Source of the DNA: a virus
Reading direction: 5' to 3' (one strand)
Length of the DNA: 43,144 bases
IMG/VR virus record: IMGVR_UViG_3300023180_000123
Location: 1-43,144 of that record
This document shows positions 27,820 to 35,713 of the stretch, in pieces. A program made the position numbers and the translations under genes. Within the stretch, counting starts at the first letter, position 1. Every line of letters starts with the position of its first letter. The notes under the pieces are model-generated. The model saw only the letters and a list, made by a program, of their open reading frames with translations. It was not told the DNA's origin and ran no database searches.

Positions 27820-28251
27820 TTAAAATGTTGCGTTATCTCTGTCAAACGTTAATCTCAACGCTTGACTAACGTCATACTCAACAAATGTTAACACGCAGGA
27901 AATCTGAATCCCATAATCCTTTTCTACTACTTCCATTGCATCCACGCGAACACGTGGGTCTTTTTCTATAATGTTGTTAATATCATTAACAATTTGCCCT
28001 CGAACGCTCTCTGTAAACGGTTCAAATAGCAAACTCCATATGATCGTGCCAACTTCCGGTTGATAAATCTTTTCACCTTTTTTAATGTGAAAATGATTGA
28101 CTATGTCTTGTTTAATTAACTCTATGTCGTACAACTTATGGTTTCTGTTTCCGGAAATGGTGCTCATTCCTCGATAGATCTGAGACGTTCTTCCGGTGTT
28201 TCCTAGGTTAGTACTATTAGGTTTAATTGTAATGTCGTTATATCTTGCCAT
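27820..28251 (-). CDS. 25: baseplate wedge subunit gp25 (GPW/gp25 family)
   Basis: A 143-residue protein of the GPW/gp25 family, close to the T4 length of 132. It connects the baseplate wedge to the sheath; the family core is seen in KQDIVNHFHIKKGEKIYQPE, followed by GTIIWSLLFEPF and the conserved NDINNIIEKDPRV with the terminal V-x-x-D-Y-G-I strand. In T4 gp25 primes sheath polymerisation by donating a strand to the sheath handshake fold. It sits between gp5 and gp6 with 11 bases upstream and 42 downstream, matching the order of marine T4-like genomes. Confidence 0.93.
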   Translation of the reverse strand: MARYNDITIKPNSTNLGNTGRTSQIYRGMSTISGNRNHKLYDIELIKQDIVNHFHIKKGEKIYQPEVGTIIWSLLFEPFTESVRGQIVNDINNIIEKDPRVRVDAMEVVEKDYGIQISCVLTFVEYDVSQALRLTFDRDNATF

Positions 28252-28262
28252 ATTACTATTTA

Positions 28263-30125
28263 CTATGCCTCTCTATCTGTTTCTGCTTTAGAACTTGTTA
28301 TTTTTGTTTGATCCTCATGGAAATCATATGGTTCATGTGTCGGTATTCTTTTTATCATAGATGTAAACGTTCCAGCATTATAATAATTGTATTGTTCCCA
28401 TTTTGCTTGATCGCTTTTTTCCGTGTGAGTATGCACCCCAAAATGTTTAACAAATCTACTTGCAGGTGGAGCCGCGTCATTGGATCCTATTGCTGTAAAT
28501 GCTCCTGGTCCAGGAAGGTTTAAATGCACAGCATCCGGTCCGTCAACATAAACAATTTTATCTGTTTCAATATTAATATTTGCTCCTAGTGTTTCAATGT
28601 TTACATCATGCAATGTTGTTGATATGTTAATTTTTCCATTATCACACAGCAACTTGTGTTGAGGTCCTTGAAACTCTGTCCAGTATTCAGTATTGTCAGG
28701 TGTTGTAACTTCTAGTGTACTAGCAACCTGTGTTCTTTTATTTGCTTGATAAAACTTTAATTCGTTATTTTCGTTTAGATAGGTTACGGTATAGCCAGTA
28801 GAATAAATTTCATTTGGATCAAACGTTTCAGCAATAGTAGGAGCAGAATTTGCTTTTATGTTTATGCTTGTTCCTGCTGTTTGTCTAATACCTAATTGAG
28901 TGTGTAAATCAAAATTACCACTAGTAATTGTTGTATCAATTCTATTAGCAATATCGATATTATTTGTATTAATACTTAAATCATTTGTATCAATTCTTTG
29001 ATTTAGTGATTTAATATCGCTATTACCTTTTACTTCTAATCTATGAGATCCGTTAACAAGTTGTCTAGCATGATTAGATTCTGTTTTTAAAATATTTTTT
29101 GCCCTGATGTTTACATTGCGTCTTGCTTCGAGATTAAAATCTCGATCAGCATAAAAGTTAAAATCTCCTCTGGTACGCATACTAATACTATCTTCACAGA
29201 ATACGTCCATCTTGCCGTCACTTGTTAATTCTATCCAAGCAGTACCTTTTGCATTACCAATATAAATTAAATCGTTTGTATCGTGTAATAAAATTTGATG
29301 ACCTGCTTGAGTTCTTAATCTAACTAAATTATTTGATCCGTCAATCGCACCGTCATCCATTGTAAGTGAATGTCCGCCTGGCTGAGTAACTTTTGTTTTA
29401 ATTGCATTTGTTTTAGGGCCAACTAACTTTTCGTCACCTATGTATCTACCGGGAGTTTTAACACCAAATATTTGATTGACTGCATCACGCCTTTGTGAAC
29501 TAGAAGTTAATCCTCTAATGTTGTCGACTAGCAGTCCTTGTTTTCTTAAAACGTCGGCCATCGGGTGTACAGGATGTCTAACTCTGTCCGGAGTTGTTTG
29601 TCCAATGTTTGCAGACTTAACAACGTTATCAACTGGTAATCCATATTCACCGTTTGCATAATATCTAGCAGTTTCATTATCTATTGCGATTTTTGTTGAT
29701 GTAGCAGGCTCCGGAATACTATGGTTCAAAGTTTGTTCTTGGAATGCTCCCATCCACACACCTTGTTTAATGCTTTTGTTTAAAAACATTACCAACCCTT
29801 TGGTTCCTATTTGAGGTGCAGGGAAAATCATTCCGTGTGCTTGTTGTGTGTCTAGAAAACGCTGTGGATCCTGTCCGGCATTAATAAATTCCTTAACGCT
29901 GTAATAAGGATACAACATTCTTACAGAAATTCTGTTTTGAACTAATTCTCGTGTGTCATCTTCATTACCTTGTATTGTAACTTGTAAACTTCCGTGTTTA
30001 GTGTAATCAGCATTGCTTTCTACAACTGCTATATACGGACCTAGACCAATTTCCTGTGATAACTTTTCTGCCCTATCAGGATTCATTGGCATTCCGGATT
30101 TTTGTCTTTTATCGTATATTGGCAT
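28263..30125 (-). CDS. 5: baseplate hub/needle protein gp5-like, no lysozyme domain seen
   Basis: A 620-residue central spike protein. Residues about 25-165 are an OB-fold-like N-terminal domain (GPYIAVVESNADYTKHGSLQ, then QIGTKGLVMFLNK and GVWMGAFQE). The rest, from about residue 250, is a gp5/VgrG-like beta-helix with spaced short repeats (IYIGNAKGTAWIELTSDGKM; DFNFYADRDFNLEARRNVNI; IKANSAPT), which forms the trimeric needle that pierces the outer membrane. I see no T4-type lysozyme insert between the OB fold and the helix, as in cyanophages, so peptidoglycan digestion must come from elsewhere. A H-x-H pair (GVHTHTE) near the C-terminus could bind metal in the tip. The ATG overlaps the stop of the upstream hub gene (TAATG). 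Confidence 0.88.
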   Translation of the reverse strand: MPIYDKRQKSGMPMNPDRAEKLSQEIGLGPYIAVVESNADYTKHGSLQVTIQGNEDDTRELVQNRISVRMLYPYYSVKEFINAGQDPQRFLDTQQAHGMIFPAPQIGTKGLVMFLNKSIKQGVWMGAFQEQTLNHSIPEPATSTKIAIDNETARYYANGEYGLPVDNVVKSANIGQTTPDRVRHPVHPMADVLRKQGLLVDNIRGLTSSSQRRDAVNQIFGVKTPGRYIGDEKLVGPKTNAIKTKVTQPGGHSLTMDDGAIDGSNNLVRLRTQAGHQILLHDTNDLIYIGNAKGTAWIELTSDGKMDVFCEDSISMRTRGDFNFYADRDFNLEARRNVNIRAKNILKTESNHARQLVNGSHRLEVKGNSDIKSLNQRIDTNDLSINTNNIDIANRIDTTITSGNFDLHTQLGIRQTAGTSINIKANSAPTIAETFDPNEIYSTGYTVTYLNENNELKFYQANKRTQVASTLEVTTPDNTEYWTEFQGPQHKLLCDNGKINISTTLHDVNIETLGANINIETDKIVYVDGPDAVHLNLPGPGAFTAIGSNDAAPPASRFVKHFGVHTHTEKSDQAKWEQYNYYNAGTFTSMIKRIPTHEPYDFHEDQTKITSSKAETDREA

Positions 30126-33100
30126 TATGCACTCCTAATAGGATTTCCTGATCCGTCTAACACATTACCCGATGATGATTTTACAAAGTTTCCATCAACT
30201 TTTAAAGCATCTTGTGTTAATAATGTTGATTGTTGTACCGGTGATATTCCACTTGCGTTTGCTTCAATTGCAGATTGTACAGAACCTGGAACAAAATTAG
30301 ATAGTGCTGAAGCATTTCCTGAACTAACCGCTGACGCAATGGATTGTGCTTCAGCAACTGATGTCATTAATGAACCGCCGAATGCATTTGGACTGAATCC
30401 GATTGCGGCTGGTGCAATTTCTACAACAGATGTTGCTGATAATCCGTCAACTCCACTAGGATTGAACCTTTGAAATCTTTCTAGTTCTTCCTGCGTTCCA
30501 ATCTTGACCTGTGGTGGTTTGTCTAATTTCTTAGTTTGCTCGTCTGGTGCTGGTCCTTGCGTTTCATCTACTTGATCTTCTGGCTTGCTAACCACTTTAG
30601 GTCTTGGAACCATGTAATCTTCCTCTTGATTAGGTCGTCTAGCACAAATTAATGTTTGTGAAAATACACCTTGCGAAAAATTACTTTCAACTCTTAATAG
30701 TTTGTACAATCCACTATAAACGCTTTGGTTTAATTTCATTGTAAATTGTCCTGATTTGGCTTTAAGTTCGTCTGCTGTTGGATAATCAATTGCTGATGAA
30801 AAATTAAAAAGAATATCAACTTCTCTCGAAAAACTATTCATTTCGCCTGCATCTGTTTCCATTTCATCTGCACGTAATATGGCTCTATTTCCTATCCCAC
30901 TTCCTACCAAATAAACAGGATCTCCGATAATTCCTATTTCTGCTTTTAAAAGCGCCTTTTCACCAGGGTTATTAAACAACGTGTCATTTAACATTCTTGC
31001 TGTTTGATTGGCATTGTTAGGTGTTGATGTATTAGCCGTTGTTGAGTCTTTTTCTTGTACTGGTGCTGATTTTTTATTACCTACACGGTTTTGCATTGCG
31101 GCAGTAACAATAGCACTTGGTCTTTTGTAAACTTTCTTTTCTGTAATTGTAGACGTAGATGCTTCTGGATCATTTTTAGGTCTATATTGACCAGCCGCAA
31201 AAAACAGATTATTAAAATCTAAATTGAAATTCATTACATCGAGATTTTTTCCTGTAAAGATATAATTGTATTCTCTTACAGCAAATTTTCTTGCTTCGTC
31301 ATATGAAAATACTTCTGTGTTACCAGGTAATTGACTATAATGAACATAGAAAGGTTGAACACAAAAATGTATTTCATATACTTCTCTATTATAATACGTG
31401 TCATAACCATATGGTATTGCATATTTTTCAATTCTATACCATTTAATAAATCCTGTTTTTGCAAACGTTTCAGCATCATCATCTACTACTGATGCATAAT
31501 AACTATCTGTTATTATTGTGTGAATATTTTGTTCTAGGGTTGTTCCTTTTTTAAACTGCCAAGATTCTCTATCTTCGCCGTATGCTGTAAATTCTTTTTC
31601 AAAGATACTTGATTTTCTTTCCTCTAAAGTTTTTCCTTCGCCTTGGAGTGCATTTAATTCTTTTTTTAGAGTTTCAATTGTTTTTAATTGATTATAATAT
31701 TTTGCTCGCAGTTCATTAAGTCTGTTTCCTACTTTTTCTGCGCCACCATCTATTTCTACTTCATCTGTTGCTTCATCCACTTCAGGATCAGCATCGTCAA
31801 TAGGAACCCTATTCCAGTTATCAAAATCAAATGTTGATTTTGCTTGGCCAACTAGATTAGGAAATACAAAACCATTTTCACCTTTGCTTGTTTCATCAAA
31901 AAATTGTTTTAATTCTGCGTCCCCGGGTTTATAATATATTTGAATTTCTCTAATTAAATCCTTACGCAATTCTTCTGCTTCACGTGTTGCATCTTGAACT
32001 TCTTTTGATTTGTCGTTTAGGCTTTTAACCTTAGCCTCGATATCCTTGTTTGATCTGTCAACTTCCTCGTCCAGACGTTTTACAGCATAGAAACCTGAGA
32101 AAGTTTTTGTACCGCCCTGCATTTCTGCTTCAGCAAACGGATTTGAAAATGTAGCATCTTGTCTAAATGTTTCGACAAAGTTTTTTTGTTCTTGATCTGC
32201 TAGTGTAAACGATGCTTGTTCTTGCCAAATCTTAGTATTAAAATACTTAAAATTTAAAGCCGAACCACTGCCGGGTGCACCAGTGTTGTTTACCACACCT
32301 TCTGCTACACTATCTCCGCCCGCTTTACTATAATTTCTCGGAAACCATACAGCATATCTGTGAGGCAGGAAAGGTGCTACTTCGAGCGATTTGGTGCTTG
32401 ATGCTGTCTTAAATTCTGCAGACTTTGTAGTCTTAGCAACCACTTCGTTGATTTGTTTTTCCGATCCTGCTTTTGTTTTTTTCTCCAACATCTGTTCCAT
32501 CTCAATTGTGTTCATTCTATCAAACAAATGATAAAGAACACTACCAACGGTTGGATTGTTTTGTTTTGGAGAATCGATATTGGAAGAAAGAGTTATTGCT
32601 CCAGGATTTCCTGCTTGAAAATTCAAAGCCGTAAAATTCACATCGTATGTAGCACCGGCTTCTGTTACTTTCATTGAACTTCCCCTAATTACAATAGGAA
32701 AATGTCTTCTTGTCTTAGGAATCGCTGATGTTATTAGGGTTGCTTGTCTATCGGCATTAACTATTTTGTGTCCAACAAAATCTATTGTTAAAAGAAACGG
32801 TGCTCCAATATAATCTTGATGACCTGCAAATCTCGAAGCATTATATAACTCTTCGTAAAATCCAGCCACGCTATATGGTTCGGTTACCTTAAAAGATCCC
32901 GATGTTGCATTACCGCCCCCCATTGCATCACTTAATCCAACAGCACATGCTATATTAACATCGTCGATAAACAAGTCTCTGCCTTTTGCTTCTCCTTGTT
33001 TCCAAAGTCCGGAACCTTGTCCAGAGGCAACTTCGTCTAATGCTTGGGTACGTTCTTCGAGATCTAAGGATAATGTGTCGTTAAATGCTTGTACGTTTGC

Positions 33101-33559
33101 GTCACTATTACCTATTTTTCTTTTGTATCCACCGCTTCGTAAAACAATGTAAAACTCGTTTGTTTCTTGACCTCTATTGTTATTAAAAATCCTATCAAAG
33201 TTTGAAGCCAATTCAGTATCTTTACATTGGTCCATAGTAAGACTGGTTAGTGTAAAAATATAATTGTAAGAATTCCAATCATGCAGAACATTATATCCTC
33301 TTTTAGGATCTAACAAAGGTGGTGGCGTTGGTTTAGCAGTATCAAACGATCCGCCTAATGTAGGTTCACCAACCTCAATTGTAATTTGAGTACCGGGCTC
33401 TGCTCCTAACAAAACGCCTATTTCGTCGCCACGTTCTGCTAAATCAGCGTCAACCTCGGCCTGTACTTTTTTTCTAACAAGACTTGTAAATTTTTGTTCT
33501 TCTGTTAGATCTGGTTCTGTTGTAATATTTTTGACTCGTTTAGCGTCAACGGTTCGCAT
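30125..33559 (-). CDS. large baseplate hub-region structural protein (possible gp27 analogue)
   Basis: A 1,144-residue virion protein between gp53 and gp5. No gp27 gene is otherwise seen here, and gp27 is the direct partner of gp5 in T4, so a hub role is likely from position. Two parts look hub-like: residues 80-330 (YNVLHDWNSYNYIFTLTSLT; FVGHKIVNADRQATLITSAI) and residues 950-1010 (IGDPVYLVGSGIGN; then FTMKLNQSVYSGLYKLLRVE), a pattern typical of the tube-like domains of gp27/gpD proteins. Between them are coiled-coil-like stretches at about 490-535 and 607-656. The C-terminal 150 residues are Ala/Ser/Pro-rich and probably flexible. It is far longer than T4 gp27 (391). The gp27 assignment is inference; a structure search would settle it. 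Confidence 0.7.
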   Translation of the reverse strand: MRTVDAKRVKNITTEPDLTEEQKFTSLVRKKVQAEVDADLAERGDEIGVLLGAEPGTQITIEVGEPTLGGSFDTAKPTPPPLLDPKRGYNVLHDWNSYNYIFTLTSLTMDQCKDTELASNFDRIFNNNRGQETNEFYIVLRSGGYKRKIGNSDANVQAFNDTLSLDLEERTQALDEVASGQGSGLWKQGEAKGRDLFIDDVNIACAVGLSDAMGGGNATSGSFKVTEPYSVAGFYEELYNASRFAGHQDYIGAPFLLTIDFVGHKIVNADRQATLITSAIPKTRRHFPIVIRGSSMKVTEAGATYDVNFTALNFQAGNPGAITLSSNIDSPKQNNPTVGSVLYHLFDRMNTIEMEQMLEKKTKAGSEKQINEVVAKTTKSAEFKTASSTKSLEVAPFLPHRYAVWFPRNYSKAGGDSVAEGVVNNTGAPGSGSALNFKYFNTKIWQEQASFTLADQEQKNFVETFRQDATFSNPFAEAEMQGGTKTFSGFYAVKRLDEEVDRSNKDIEAKVKSLNDKSKEVQDATREAEELRKDLIREIQIYYKPGDAELKQFFDETSKGENGFVFPNLVGQAKSTFDFDNWNRVPIDDADPEVDEATDEVEIDGGAEKVGNRLNELRAKYYNQLKTIETLKKELNALQGEGKTLEERKSSIFEKEFTAYGEDRESWQFKKGTTLEQNIHTIITDSYYASVVDDDAETFAKTGFIKWYRIEKYAIPYGYDTYYNREVYEIHFCVQPFYVHYSQLPGNTEVFSYDEARKFAVREYNYIFTGKNLDVMNFNLDFNNLFFAAGQYRPKNDPEASTSTITEKKVYKRPSAIVTAAMQNRVGNKKSAPVQEKDSTTANTSTPNNANQTARMLNDTLFNNPGEKALLKAEIGIIGDPVYLVGSGIGNRAILRADEMETDAGEMNSFSREVDILFNFSSAIDYPTADELKAKSGQFTMKLNQSVYSGLYKLLRVESNFSQGVFSQTLICARRPNQEEDYMVPRPKVVSKPEDQVDETQGPAPDEQTKKLDKPPQVKIGTQEELERFQRFNPSGVDGLSATSVVEIAPAAIGFSPNAFGGSLMTSVAEAQSIASAVSSGNASALSNFVPGSVQSAIEANASGISPVQQSTLLTQDALKVDGNFVKSSSGNVLDGSGNPIRSA

Positions 33560-33560
33560 A

Positions 33561-33854
33561 CTAACCTCCTACAACACTTTTGATAACATCCAACGTAGGA
33601 ACCTTAATTGTTACTCCAGCAACAAAATCAAAAATAGGATCTTCTAAAACTTCTGGGTTTCTAGATTTAAACACCCACCATAAATTAGGATCGTTATACA
33701 GGTCGCTGGCAAATAGATCTGGTCTGTAATTGTATTGAGGTTTAATTACATACAATACATCGGATGCTATTTGAGGAATTGATCTATATGTTAATAGTTG
33801 TAAACCATTTTGATCTATTTGGGTTTCACCGTATAAACTAGTTTTAGCGTACAT
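33561..33854 (-). CDS. 53: baseplate wedge subunit gp53-like (LysM-like)
   Basis: A small wedge protein of 97 residues. The segment YNYRPDLFASDLYNDPNLWW followed by VFKSRNPEVLEDPIFDF matches the LysM-like core of gp53 family proteins, in which the pattern LA-x-D-L-Y-x-D-x-x-LWWV recurs. In T4 gp53 (196 residues) clamps adjacent wedges and closes the baseplate ring; the short form keeps only the core. It is tightly packed, three bases after gp48 and one base before the hub gene. The position next to gp48 and upstream of gp5 and gp25 supports the call. Confidence 0.83.
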   Translation of the reverse strand: MYAKTSLYGETQIDQNGLQLLTYRSIPQIASDVLYVIKPQYNYRPDLFASDLYNDPNLWWVFKSRNPEVLEDPIFDFVAGVTIKVPTLDVIKSVVGG

Positions 33855-33857
33855 ATT

Positions 33858-34724
33858 TTATATCATGCCTTTATCTTTAAAATTTCCGTTAGCAAATTTG
33901 AATATATCAAATGATGCTTGATCTGTTCTTGAGAATGCTGGTAAACATTCAACCGTAATATCTGTTCTTGTAGGAATAGATGTCTTTGAACCTCCTGATG
34001 TTGGTAAGTCAATATAATCAACATCATCATTCATTGTAAAAAAGAAACTTGATATAACCACCGGCATCATGTTAAACATATAATCTCCGTATCCGTCTAA
34101 CATAACCACGGGCGGAGGTGCACCGGCATATTCAGATGAACCGAAGTGCATTTTAGTTATTGTTCTAAGTGCATGGACCGTTGCTAAAACGAATTCTGCC
34201 TCTCCTCTGTCCTGTGCTGTAAATGTTCCCACAATTGAGATAGCATCCAGATTAGAATTTTGATAAGATTGGAACGCATAATTACTATGTGTTGGTTGAA
34301 CTGCGTTGTAACTTGCTCGCGATTGTAAAACTATTTGAGGAGTATATGGAAACACTATTCCACCTGTTGCTTTCAGTGGGGCGCTTGGTCCCGTACCTAG
34401 GTATTTTGGATCAATTTTGAGTTTAATTCTTCTATCAATCTTTGCTAGTGTCGGACGCTGTCCTTCTTCCAAGAACGGCTTACCACCAGGTTTTAAATCA
34501 AGTCCAAGTCTTTCTAGTATGCTCGTAGTTCCTGTGATTTCACCTAGTTTTGCAAGACCTTCCATTGCTCCTTGGTTTTGTGTAATGCCCGATGCTTCGC
34601 CCAATCCTCCCACAATTCTGCCTGTGAGTGCACCGGCATCAGAAACGAAATTGGAACCCAACTCCTGTCCTTTTTTGAACGCGGTAGTTCCGAACGATGA
34701 TATAGTTTGCATAAATTCAGCCAT
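33858..34724 (-). CDS. 48: baseplate tail-tube cap gp48-like
   Basis: A 288-residue protein and first gene of the minus-strand structural block. The N-terminus (residues 1-75) is glycine/alanine-rich and helical, followed by a folded domain with IVFPYTPQIVLQSRASYNAV, PTHSNYAFQSYQNS and an aromatic end (FDIFKFANGNFKD). The same arrangement is seen in gp48 tail-tube caps of marine T4-like phages, which in T4 (364 residues) sit on the hub and start tube polymerisation with gp54. A ribosome site AAGGA lies about 10 bases upstream and a late-promoter-like element AATAAATA at 34751-34758, so transcription of the block likely begins here, divergent from gp55. Confidence 0.83.
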   Translation of the reverse strand: MAEFMQTISSFGTTAFKKGQELGSNFVSDAGALTGRIVGGLGEASGITQNQGAMEGLAKLGEITGTTSILERLGLDLKPGGKPFLEEGQRPTLAKIDRRIKLKIDPKYLGTGPSAPLKATGGIVFPYTPQIVLQSRASYNAVQPTHSNYAFQSYQNSNLDAISIVGTFTAQDRGEAEFVLATVHALRTITKMHFGSSEYAGAPPPVVMLDGYGDYMFNMMPVVISSFFFTMNDDVDYIDLPTSGGSKTSIPTRTDITVECLPAFSRTDQASFDIFKFANGNFKDKGMI

Positions 34725-34750
34725 GTCTTTTTGGTTCCTTTTGTTACAAT

Positions 34751-34758
34751 TATTTATT
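34751..34758 (-). promoter_or_regulatory. T4-type late promoter-like element before gp48
   Basis: Read on the minus strand the sequence is AATAAATA, one mismatch from the T4 late consensus TATAAATA, 27 bases before the gp48 start. The phage encodes its own gp55, the sigma factor that recognises this element. A single short motif in AT-rich DNA is weak evidence; position at the head of the structural block raises it. Confidence 0.5.
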
Positions 34759-34785
34759 GCATTTATTAACTGCGTAGTTTATAAT
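34757..34785 (+). promoter_or_regulatory. sigma70-like promoter for gp55
   Basis: A perfect -10 TATAAT (34780-34785) has a partial -35 TTGCAT (34757-34762) at the optimal spacing of 17 bases. Transcription would start about 34792, leaving a short leader with the ribosome site CGGAGA (34798-34803) before the gp55 ATG. It overlaps by two bases the opposing late-promoter-like element, so the two transcription directions may compete. Confidence 0.6.
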
Positions 34786-34810
34786 AGTACTTATATCCGG
34801 AGAAATTATA

Positions 34811-35662
34811 ATGATTAGACAGAAATATTTAACGAATAAAGACTTGTTGCATGAAATTTGGAAAAGCAAGAACACGTTTTCCTCTTTTCAGGATGAAAAG
34901 TACGCTCAATACGATATTATCCTAGCAAGTTTAGACAAAGTAAACAGGCTTACACTAGCACAAGCCAAGCGTAATCAAGCAGAACGCATTGGTAAAGAAG
35001 CATACGCACTAGCAAAAGAAAACAAACAAAAAGTAAAACTAGCAGAAGTAACGCCTGATTGGAAAAAGATTGAAAAAACAGACTTAGTTTTTAGAATTAT
35101 GACATTTGATCATGTTCCTGAAGAACCAGGTCGTAAACGCAAGACCAAAACAACAGCAGATAAACACGCAAAATGCAACTTTCCTCCATTTCAACATTGG
35201 AAATATGACGAAAACGACAATTTAATTTGTGTTGGTAAAAGTCATTGGAAAGGCGGAGTACATAACGGGCAGTTTTCTGTTAGTCATGGTCGAATGACAG
35301 AAGATTTAGGACGAATGTTTCTAAAACTTGCTGATCGTTACGGTACACGGTCAAACTGGCGTGGTTACACATACAATGACGAGATGAGAGCACAGGCTGT
35401 GCTACAACTTTCACAGATCGGTTTGCAGTTTGACGAAAGCAAAAGTTTAAATCCGTTTGCTTACTACACAGCGGCTGTTACAAACTCGTTTACTCGTGTG
35501 CTAAACATTGAAAAGAAAAATCAAAACATTCGAGATGATATATTGCAAGAAAACGGATTGAATCCATCCTTTACTAGACAAAATGAAAATGTCTTTAAAG
35601 AGGATAAAGAGAAGTTAGCAGAATTTTATAAAACAATGAGAAAGCCAAAAGCGGATTATTAG
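34811..35662 (+). CDS. 55: late-transcription sigma factor gp55-like
   Basis: A 283-residue sigma factor that would redirect host RNA polymerase to TATAAATA-type late promoters. The sigma-2-like core is residues about 155-262: GRMTEDLGRMFLKLADRYGT, then the pattern N-W-R-GYTYNDEMRAQAVLQLS, and FDESKSLNPFAYYTAAVTNS followed by FTRVLNIEKK. It matches T4 gp55 at F-S-GYT-x-x-W-x-x-EMIADG, NFDETKYKNPHAY and the closing helix. T4 gp55 is 185 residues; the difference is an N-terminal extension of about 130 residues, lysine-rich with KRKTKT and a PPFQHWKYDENDN segment. Extended forms occur in other marine and rhizobial T4-like phages. It has its own sigma70-like promoter and is followed by a second promoter for gp47. 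Confidence 0.85.
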   Translation: MIRQKYLTNKDLLHEIWKSKNTFSSFQDEKYAQYDIILASLDKVNRLTLAQAKRNQAERIGKEAYALAKENKQKVKLAEVTPDWKKIEKTDLVFRIMTFDHVPEEPGRKRKTKTTADKHAKCNFPPFQHWKYDENDNLICVGKSHWKGGVHNGQFSVSHGRMTEDLGRMFLKLADRYGTRSNWRGYTYNDEMRAQAVLQLSQIGLQFDESKSLNPFAYYTAAVTNSFTRVLNIEKKNQNIRDDILQENGLNPSFTRQNENVFKEDKEKLAEFYKTMRKPKADY

Positions 35663-35663
35663 G

Positions 35664-35693
35664 TTGACAAACACACGTGGTTGACCTTATAAT
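35664..35693 (+). promoter_or_regulatory. consensus sigma70-like promoter for gp47-gp46
   Basis: TTGACA (35664-35669) and TATAAT (35688-35693), both perfect, are separated by 18 bases, directly after the gp55 stop codon. The TTGAC is repeated 17 bases on (35681-35685), and CACGTG sits between, so a regulator could bind the spacer. Transcription would start about 35700, just before the ribosome site GAGG of gp47. Confidence 0.75.
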
Positions 35694-35713
35694 TTTAATA
35701 ATTGAGGAAAAGT

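Noticed and set aside
34417-34818. 133-codon plus-strand open frame spanning gp48 and the gp55 promoter region
   Set aside because: Antisense to gp48 and running over the divergent promoters; the composition (Ser/Pro/Cys-rich) is that of a shadow frame.
35702-35713. TTG start for gp47 adding MRKS
   Set aside because: The GAGG ribosome site would lie inside the coding region; the ATG at 35714 is correctly spaced and gives the family N-terminus.
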